From contig JAJPGU010000003.1 in NCBI GenBank assembly GCA_021325615.1, forward strand, positions 1 to 64,000: 64,000 nucleotides of DNA. Direction: 5' to 3'. This DNA comes from Nitrososphaerota archaeon (lineage in GTDB: Archaea > Thermoproteota > Nitrososphaeria > Nitrososphaerales > Nitrosopumilaceae). The notes under the pieces are model-generated. The model was not told where the DNA came from and did not search any database. It saw only the letters and a program-made list of their open reading frames with translations. Shown piece by piece: positions 58,940 through 64,000 of the stretch (position 1 is the stretch's first letter; every line of letters begins with the position of its first letter). The position numbers and the translations under genes are program-made.

Positions 58940-59239
58940 CTATTCTACTAGTTCGGTCCAACCTTTGACGAATACTGAGTTCCTGTACAGCGGCACTGGT
59001 TGTCCTGGAGTAAAGTCCATTGGTCTCATCCAGAAGATTGCCTTTGTCGGGCATACACCTATGCATGCGCCGTCTGAGATGCATCTCTCTGGATAAAATA
59101 CAAATGCTTTTCCTCTCTTCCAGCCCTCTACTGGTTTTACTCTCAATACGTCTGGGCCTAGTGATGTGCAGATCTCTACGCAGAGTGCACATCCTATGCA
59201 CATTTGTTCGCCTATATCTGGAATAATTCCAACTGGCAT
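58940..59239 (-). CDS. Ferredoxin with one Asp-containing cluster motif
   Basis: 99 residues. First motif C14-x2-C17-x2-C20-x3-C24; second motif C53-x2-D56-x2-C59-x3-C63-P. Asp56 stands where the second Cys would be, as in Sulfolobus-type and Pyrococcus ferredoxins that carry a [3Fe-4S] or Asp-ligated [4Fe-4S] cluster. The other cluster should be a normal [4Fe-4S]. It is a cytosolic electron carrier. A direct-repeat pair (59291-59330) lies in its promoter region. Confidence 0.88.
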   Translation of the reverse strand: MPVGIIPDIGEQMCIGCALCVEICTSLGPDVLRVKPVEGWKRGKAFVFYPERCISDGACIGVCPTKAIFWMRPMDFTPGQPVPLYRNSVFVKGWTELVE

Positions 59240-59290
59240 GTTCAGTATTACTTGAAAAGATCTTAATATAACTTGCTGAAAAAATCGATC

Positions 59291-59330
59291 TTATAACGCC
59301 GTTTGGGAATTTTATAACACCGTTAGGAGA
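59291..59330. repeat. Tandem 19-bp direct repeat in divergent promoter region
   Basis: TTATAACGCCGTTTGGGAA (59291-59309) and TTATAACACCGTTAGGAGA (59312-59330) are spaced 21 bp start to start, about two helical turns. They lie between the ferredoxin and parvulin genes, ideal for a dimeric regulator binding one face. Confidence 0.55.
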
Positions 59331-59410
59331 TTTTTCCTCATTCTAAAAACTTGGAATGAGCCCCCATTTATGCCCCAAATTTTTTATAATTTGGAAACAG
59401 ATTCTCGTTC

Positions 59411-59686
59411 GTGGTCACTAAAATCCACTGCGCCCACATCTTGGTTGAAAAGCAGAGTGTTGCATTGGAGATCAAGGCAAAGATTGCTGCAGGCGAGAGC
59501 TTCTCAAAGCTTGCCCAGCAGTACTCGATAGATGTCTCAAAAAAGAGGGGCGGCGACCTCGGGCTGTTTGGAAGGGGCGTCATGGTGAAGGAGTTTGAGA
59601 AGGCCGCCTTTGCCCTTGAGAAGGGCCAGATATCAGACATTGTAAAGACCCAGTTTGGGTATCACATCATCAAAAGGCTGGACTAG
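59411..59686 (+). CDS. Parvulin-type peptidyl-prolyl isomerase
   Basis: 91 residues, a bare PpiC domain. KIHCAHILVEKQ at the start and RGGDLGLFGRGVMVKEFEKA plus TQFGYHIIKRLD are standard. Cytosolic, no signal peptide. GTG 59411 lies about 28 nt from TTTTTTATAATTTG. Its stop lies in the same CTAG (59683-59686) as that of the convergent gene. Together with FKBP and cyclophilin, all three PPIase classes are coded in this window. Confidence 0.92.
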   Translation: MVTKIHCAHILVEKQSVALEIKAKIAAGESFSKLAQQYSIDVSKKRGGDLGLFGRGVMVKEFEKAAFALEKGQISDIVKTQFGYHIIKRLD

Positions 59687-60312
59687 AGAGGGACCGATCT
59701 TGCGGGAAGCAAGAACCTGACCGAGTCGTCCAGCAAGCTTACAAGTATACCGTCCTTTCCCTGCTCAAGCAAAATCTTTTTGCTGTTTTTTGTTTCTATG
59801 AACCTACTGCCGGTGGGTGCCAGCACCCATCCTTCCTGCTTCCTGAACCTTGCCATGCTGGTTATCACAACCGGGGAGTTTGTCTTTCGCGTTAGGCCTG
59901 CAAGAAGCATTATGACGGAAGCCACGACCTTGCCCGCCTGTTTCTTGTAATGCAGGATGTTGAAAAGCCCGTTGACAGAGTCCACTACAATCAATGCCTG
60001 GGAGAGGCTCGCTTTGCCAAGTACCTCGGCAACCATCGATGCAATGGTTTCTTCGGTGGGTTGGTAGACCGTGACGTTTGGCATGGCCCGAAGCGAGCCT
60101 GCCGCAACATATCCGCTGTACAGAAGGTCTAGATCCACGTACAGGACCGGCATCTTCGTCTCACCTACAAGCCTTGATAGGAATCCGGCCTTCAGAAAGG
60201 GGTCGGAGTAAATTATGGAGTTGACCCGGGTCTGCGAGAGAATTTCTCCGAGTTCCGGTGCATGTCCTATGGGGCCTCCGCCATGGTTTTTAAACAATAG
60301 AGTATCTACCAA
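59683..60312 (-). CDS. RecA/RadA-like fold protein lacking Walker A
   Basis: 209 residues. The order of strands resembles the RadA/KaiC core: MPVLYVDLDLLYSGYV, a Walker B-like ALIVVDSVNGLFNIL, a later strand SPVVITSMARF, and GSRFIETKNSKKILLEQG. A GxxxxGK[ST] P-loop is missing near the N-terminus, so ATP hydrolysis is unlikely. It may be a recombination mediator or a RadB/RadC-type accessory protein; this is inference. Confidence 0.6.
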   Translation of the reverse strand: MVDTLLFKNHGGGPIGHAPELGEILSQTRVNSIIYSDPFLKAGFLSRLVGETKMPVLYVDLDLLYSGYVAAGSLRAMPNVTVYQPTEETIASMVAEVLGKASLSQALIVVDSVNGLFNILHYKKQAGKVVASVIMLLAGLTRKTNSPVVITSMARFRKQEGWVLAPTGSRFIETKNSKKILLEQGKDGILVSLLDDSVRFLLPARSVPL

Positions 60313-60326
60313 GCTGTAATATAATA

Positions 60327-61463
60327 ATGAAATTAGATTTTTCAGACGAGTTTGGATATGACAGGATCTACCTGAACAACGCCTCTACCTCAAGGATGCC
60401 GAGATCGAGCATAAAGGCAATTGGAGATTTCCTTTCAAAGTACAACGAGCACGGTCCCGACTCGGAATTGTCAGACAGTTACGTCAAGGAGCGCCTCAAC
60501 AGCCTGCGAAAGGCCATCTCGCTCCTGATAAAGTGCAGGCCTGAGGAGGTGATACTCACCCAGAGCGTGACTGATGGAATAAATTTTGTAGCAAACGGGA
60601 TGGGCCTCAAGCCCGGATCAAACGTCATAACCCGCGGCGCAAACCATGAACACCCCGCAAACTATTTTCCTTGGCTGAGGATGTCCAGAAGGACTGAGCT
60701 GAGGGAACTGCCCATCGACGAGAAGGGCTTTTTCGAGTTTGACAATCTAAGGAAGGCGGTGGACGAAAATACCGGGCTGGTTGTACTAAGCCATGCACTT
60801 TTCAACACGGGGGCGATCCTCCCACTTGAGGAAGTGGGCAGGTATCTTGCCGAGCGCAACGTTCCCTTCTTTGTCGATGCAGCCCAGACTGTGGGGTGCC
60901 TTGAAGACGTGGACGTGAACAAGATAGGATGCAATTTCATGTCATTTAACGGGTCCAAGTGGCTGTGCGGGCCGATGGGTATGGGAATATTTTTCTGCAG
61001 GAAGGACTCGGCGGAGATGGTGGAGCCCCTCCAAGTGGGCGGTGAATCTGCGATGCTTCATGACAAGAAACTCGTGTACAAGGACCTGCCTGCACGGTTC
61101 CAGGCAGGCTTCCGGAACTGGGCGGGGGCGGCAGGATTGGAGGCCTCGGTGAACCTGCTTCTCAAGGTAGGAATCGGAAAGATTAGGGAACACAACATCA
61201 GGCTTGCAAACCTTATGCGCGAGGAGCTCTCAAAGGTGCCCGGTGTGACCCTTTTTGGGCCCGAGGAGGCAGCAAAAAGGACAAGCATAGTGTCCTTCGC
61301 CATAAAGGACAAGGATCCCGAACACCTGGCAAAGAGGCTTGAAAAGGAAAACATGATACTTGCGGTGAGAGAGATTTACTCAACCAAGATAATCAGGGCC
61401 TCGCCGCATTTTTACAACACGGAATCCGAGATTTTGAAGGTTGTCCAGACGGTAAGGGGCTAG
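60327..61463 (+). CDS. Class V aminotransferase, cysteine desulfurase-like
   Basis: 378 residues of the SufS/CsdB type. FFVDAAQTVGCLEDVDV carries the cofactor Asp; FNGSKWLCGPMGMG the Schiff-base lysine; LNNASTSRMP the substrate-side start. SufS enzymes have a catalytic Cys in a loop near residue 350; none is apparent here (NMILAVREIYSTKIIRASPHFYN), so cysteine desulfurase activity is doubtful and an isopenicillin-epimerase-like or lyase role is possible. Its stop directly abuts the stop of the convergent Lrp-like gene (TAG-CTA). Confidence 0.78.
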   Translation: MKLDFSDEFGYDRIYLNNASTSRMPRSSIKAIGDFLSKYNEHGPDSELSDSYVKERLNSLRKAISLLIKCRPEEVILTQSVTDGINFVANGMGLKPGSNVITRGANHEHPANYFPWLRMSRRTELRELPIDEKGFFEFDNLRKAVDENTGLVVLSHALFNTGAILPLEEVGRYLAERNVPFFVDAAQTVGCLEDVDVNKIGCNFMSFNGSKWLCGPMGMGIFFCRKDSAEMVEPLQVGGESAMLHDKKLVYKDLPARFQAGFRNWAGAAGLEASVNLLLKVGIGKIREHNIRLANLMREELSKVPGVTLFGPEEAAKRTSIVSFAIKDKDPEHLAKRLEKENMILAVREIYSTKIIRASPHFYNTESEILKVVQTVRG

Positions 61464-61721
61464 CTATCTTTCCTGCTCTTCGATTACCATCATAGTAAGG
61501 GTCGAGTAGACCTTGTCAATCTTCCTAATCTTGTTGGTAATGATTCCCCGCAGGCGGTCCATCGTCTCTGCCGTGATCTTGATTATGATGTCATAGACGC
61601 CGTATACGCCCTGCACCTCGTACTTTACACCGGCCTCTTTGTCCAAAATTCCCTTTATCTGTTTTATTATCTCCATGTCGGATCCCAGATCAGAATTTAT
61701 CAGGATGTAGGTGGTCGGCAT
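61464..61721 (-). CDS. Stand-alone Lrp/AsnC effector-binding (RAM) domain
   Basis: 85 residues of the RAM/AsnC_trans_reg fold only: TYILINSDLGSDMEIIKQIKG, then VQGVYGVYDIIIKITAETMD, then RKIDKVYSTLTMMVIEE. The wHTH is missing, as in stand-alone RAM proteins that bind amino acids and modulate Lrp-type regulators. ATG at 61721 matches the first strand. Confidence 0.83.
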   Translation of the reverse strand: MPTTYILINSDLGSDMEIIKQIKGILDKEAGVKYEVQGVYGVYDIIIKITAETMDRLRGIITNKIRKIDKVYSTLTMMVIEEQER

Positions 61722-61777
61722 GAGTTAACTCGCGTTGCACAATATTTAGCCTTTGCCTACCAAGTCAAAATTGATTT

Positions 61778-62443
61778 ATGGCAGGATCCAAAGGTCCATG
61801 GTTGAAACCTGTCGACTTGACACTTGAAATTTCAAACAAGCTTCCCAGTTTTCCCGGATCACCCAGGCCACAGTTCATTTCTTGGGCGGATAGGAAAACC
61901 GACGGATACAACCTTGAGATGCTCTTCCTAAGTTCGCACACCGGCACCCATCTTGACGCGCCGTACCACTTTGTACAGAAGGGCCTAAAAATAGACAGGA
62001 TACCGCTGAGCAGACTGATGACAAAAGCCTTCCTTTGCAAAACAAGCAAGGGCTCCGGCGGCCAGATAACCCGGCAGGACATACAGGCCTTCAAGGAGGA
62101 GGTTGGCACCTTGCCCCCCAACTCATCCGTGATTTTCAAGACAGGCTGGTCAAGAAACGTGAAAAGAAGGGACTATTTTACCAGAAACCCCGGCCTGTCG
62201 CCCGGTGCTGCAAGACAGCTTGCAAGAATGGGGCCGGTGCTTGTTGGGATAGACTCTCCGAGCATTGATCCCGGAACCGATGCCGCCTTTACTTCCCACC
62301 ACGTGCTGCTTGGAAGCAACATTTTGGTTTTGGAAAACCTGTGCAACCTCGACAGAATCAAAGATGCCTCTTTTCGGCTCATAGTAATGCCGCTCAAGCT
62401 CAAGGGCGCGACGGGTTCTCCCGTACGGGCCTTGGCGGTCTAA
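61778..62443 (+). CDS. Cyclase-family metal hydrolase (kynurenine formamidase-like)
   Basis: 221 residues. The metal-binding motif SSHTGTHLDAPYHF (about 48-61) is the cyclase-family (PF04199) signature; a second part is VGIDSPSIDPG. It would hydrolyse an amide or lactone; kynurenine formamidase is the best known activity but not certain. ATG 61778. The stop overlaps that of the convergent AmrS gene (CTAA). Confidence 0.85.
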   Translation: MAGSKGPWLKPVDLTLEISNKLPSFPGSPRPQFISWADRKTDGYNLEMLFLSSHTGTHLDAPYHFVQKGLKIDRIPLSRLMTKAFLCKTSKGSGGQITRQDIQAFKEEVGTLPPNSSVIFKTGWSRNVKRRDYFTRNPGLSPGAARQLARMGPVLVGIDSPSIDPGTDAAFTSHHVLLGSNILVLENLCNLDRIKDASFRLIVMPLKLKGATGSPVRALAV

Positions 62444-64000
62444 ACGACAAACTGGAATCTGTTTTGTCTGTAGTTTTCCGCAAGCTTGCCGGTGATTGGG
62501 ATCCTGTATCCGCAGAACTTGCAGTTGTTTTGCCCGTCCAGATGCCAGCCCTGTATGTCAAAGCCAAAACGTTTGACCACCACCTTCCCGCACCCGGGGC
62601 AGTAGGTATGCTCGAGCTTGTGCCCGGGGACGTTTCCAACGTAGGCAAAGTTCAGGCCTTCCTTTTTTGCCACCTCGTGGTGTCTTTCCAGCATCTCCAC
62701 GGGCGTGGGCTCGAACTCCATCATCTTGTAGTCTGGATGGAACCTGAGGAAATGGATGGGTATGTCGGGGCCAAGCTCTTCGTAGATGAACCTGCAGAGC
62801 TTTGACGCGTGTTCAAGGCTGTCTCCGACGCGCGGCACGATGAGATCAGTTATCTCGACATGGATCTTTGTCTTGTCCCGTATCTCCTTGAGGGTGTCAA
62901 ATATTGGCTGCGGATCCGGTACTCCGATGTACTGCCGCGTAAACCCAGGCTCGGCGCTTCCCTTAAAGTCCACCGTTATGCAGTCCAGAAACTCACCCAT
63001 CATCTTTACCGTTTCTGGGGTGTCGTAGCCGTTTGACACAAAGACGTTGAACAGCCCAGCCTTCCTTGCCGCAACTCCGCAGTCTCTTGCAAACTCGATG
63101 AATATGGACGGCTGGTTGTATGTATAGGCTATCCCTTGGGAGCCAGACCTTGTCGCAAGCTCTACCACTTCTTGTGGAGAGAGATCCCTCCCCTCCACCT
63201 TTCTCCTCTGGCTAATGTCATAGTTCTGGCAGTATTTGCAATTATGCAGCAATATGCCATCGCCGACATAATTGTGGTTTGGAATGCATTCAAAACTAAA
63301 AACTTGGGCAGTTTTGCCTGTGTATTTTACTTGCTCAACGTTAATCCATGTTCTCTTATTTTTTCTAACTGATGGGGCGATATAATCTAGGATAAGAGCC
63401 TCAACTTCGTCAGGATGATTGCAGACTTGTCTGTCGGAAATGCGTATGGTCCTCCACCCGTTTGCGGCCAGTGTCATGTCTCTTAATCTGTCTGCCTGCG
63501 GGATTTTCTCAGAATCATAGTGCCGCCACTCCTCAACTTCGATGTCTATTTTGGCTTCGACTATAGCGGCACCTGCAATGTAGAAACTCCTCGAATCCTC
63601 GGGCTGATCCTTTATTTCAATCCGATAATCCTTTTCATGTTTTATCCCCATTCTATCAAGGAGATTGAAAAGCGATTTTTGAGATTCCGAGGGGCGGCCA
63701 TGCAGCTCCTTTGGCATTTCATGTCCGTTCAAGCAGCACACTTCTTGATGTCGGTTCCATTCGTCACCATCTGTGATTATCTTATCACAGTTTTTGCATG
63801 AGAATTTAGATTGTTTTACCGGATCCGAACTTTGCCGCTTCCAGACTTTGGCATTATGATGCCAAACCTTAAGGATTTGATCGCCCCGGTCCAACGTTTC
63901 GGCTGTTTTCCACCCGTCGGTTGTAAATACAGGGTGCTCCCTAGTGAGGTATAACTTTCCCTCTCCCCTGTTTCCATAAGTCACTTCTAAAAGTTCAGCA
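62440..64000 (-). CDS. amrS: AmrS-type radical SAM enzyme, interrupted by an intein, 5' end outside window
   Basis: Partial: the frame runs on to position 64000 without a start. From 63240 to 62440 is the C-terminal extein (266 residues): CKYCQNYDISQRRK is the second half of the CxxxCxxC cluster motif, followed by the radical-SAM barrel (GIAYTYNQPSIFIEFARD, FVSNGYDTPETVKMM, ITVDFKG) and a C-terminal Cys-rich region (YCPGCGKVV, NNCKFCGYR). The family belongs to the AmmeMemoRadiSam system and is related to pyruvate-formate-lyase activating enzymes. Upstream lies intein sequence ending in HN before the +1 Cys, so the enzyme works only after splicing. Confidence 0.9.
   Translation of the reverse strand, partial: AELLEVTYGNRGEGKLYLTREHPVFTTDGWKTAETLDRGDQILKVWHHNAKVWKRQSSDPVKQSKFSCKNCDKIITDGDEWNRHQEVCCLNGHEMPKELHGRPSESQKSLFNLLDRMGIKHEKDYRIEIKDQPEDSRSFYIAGAAIVEAKIDIEVEEWRHYDSEKIPQADRLRDMTLAANGWRTIRISDRQVCNHPDEVEALILDYIAPSVRKNKRTWINVEQVKYTGKTAQVFSFECIPNHNYVGDGILLHNCKYCQNYDISQRRKVEGRDLSPQEVVELATRSGSQGIAYTYNQPSIFIEFARDCGVAARKAGLFNVFVSNGYDTPETVKMMGEFLDCITVDFKGSAEPGFTRQYIGVPDPQPIFDTLKEIRDKTKIHVEITDLIVPRVGDSLEHASKLCRFIYEELGPDIPIHFLRFHPDYKMMEFEPTPVEMLERHHEVAKKEGLNFAYVGNVPGHKLEHTYCPGCGKVVVKRFGFDIQGWHLDGQNNCKFCGYRIPITGKLAENYRQNRFQFVV
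63241..64000 (-). other. Intein (3' part) with zinc finger and Vsr/DUF559-like nuclease domain
   Basis: At least 253 residues. The Hint fold has block B (LTREHPVFTTDGWKTAETLD, about 63947-63888) and the C-terminal blocks VFSFECIPNHNYVGDGILL and HN, followed by Cys +1. Between them are a C2HC zinc finger (FSCKNCDKII ... HQEVC, about 63804-63736) and a nuclease-like stretch EAKIDIEVEEWRHYD ... DRLRDMTLAANGWRTIRIS (about 63555-63436), which resembles Vsr/DUF559 PD-(D/E)xK proteins. No LAGLIDADG motif is seen. The N-terminal splice junction lies beyond the window. Confidence 0.88.

Noticed and set aside
1-64000. CRISPR arrays, transposase or integrase genes
   Set aside because: No regularly spaced repeats and no DDE, tyrosine-recombinase or serine-recombinase motifs were found in any supported gene.
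63241-64000. LAGLIDADG homing endonuclease in the intein
   Set aside because: No LAGLIDADG-like dodecapeptide is visible; the insert instead has a zinc finger and a Vsr/DUF559-like pattern.

Overview
The window reads as chromosome of an ammonia-oxidising archaeon (Nitrososphaeria/Thaumarchaeota, most likely the soil Nitrososphaera-type group; genus is inference). Directly visible archaeal markers are glycerol-1-phosphate dehydrogenase, the proteasome beta subunit beside the KH/beta-CASP nuclease aCPSF1, PCNA, TFS, RNA polymerase subunit Rpo11 and archaeal-type TyrRS. PEFG-type C-terminal sorting tails and several small families typical of this phylum agree. Many genes look leaderless: a T/A-rich TATA box lies about 25-30 nt before the start codon, which is often GTG or TTG.

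Layout. 0.3-13.6 kb is mostly housekeeping: a wHTH/membrane pair, a PEFG-anchored protein, MntR and MntH, an M24 peptidase, a PP-loop enzyme, SepF, aCPSF1, the proteasome, EgsA, an FKBP, a class V aminotransferase and NMN adenylyltransferase. 13.6-24.1 kb is a phosphate and polyphosphate block: pstS, phoU, pstB, pstA, pstC, a divergent AbrB-PhoU regulator, CHAD, Ppx and SixA, then two thymidylate-kinase-like genes. The pstS and pstC promoters share one architecture down to the base. 24.1-28.0 kb is an accessory locus. A secreted phospholipase/phosphatase is surrounded by three roadblock-like paralogues and by two inverted copies of a 50-bp quasi-palindrome.

31.5-40.7 kb is the most unusual part. 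Two segments lie on the 3' sides of two tRNA genes that point away from each other. tRNA-Val(GAC) has a 30-bp direct repeat of its 3' edge 2.9 kb away. tRNA-Arg(CCU) carries an apparent 21-22-nt D-loop intron and has a 15-bp repeat of its 3' end 5.2 kb away. BluB sits between the two tRNAs. Both segments encode mainly AT-rich secreted proteins, several sharing a small two-cysteine domain. Three of the secreted genes in the second segment start exactly 28 nt from a shared promoter element. No integrase is visible, so these look like decayed or satellite integrated elements.

40.7-64 kb returns to core genes: PPIases, a PfkB kinase, dUTPase, an MtrA-like corrinoid protein, a DegT aminotransferase, TyrRS, an F420-type oxidoreductase, CobJ, aspartate kinase, PCNA, TFS/Rpo11, a dual-specificity phosphatase, a ferredoxin with an Asp in one cluster motif, and a SufS-like enzyme. 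The window ends inside an intein that interrupts the radical-SAM cysteine motif of an AmrS-type enzyme; the intein carries a zinc finger and a Vsr/DUF559-like nuclease rather than LAGLIDADG motifs. Several convergent gene pairs are interlocked by a single CTAG that supplies both stop codons. No rRNA gene, CRISPR array or recognisable transposase was seen.
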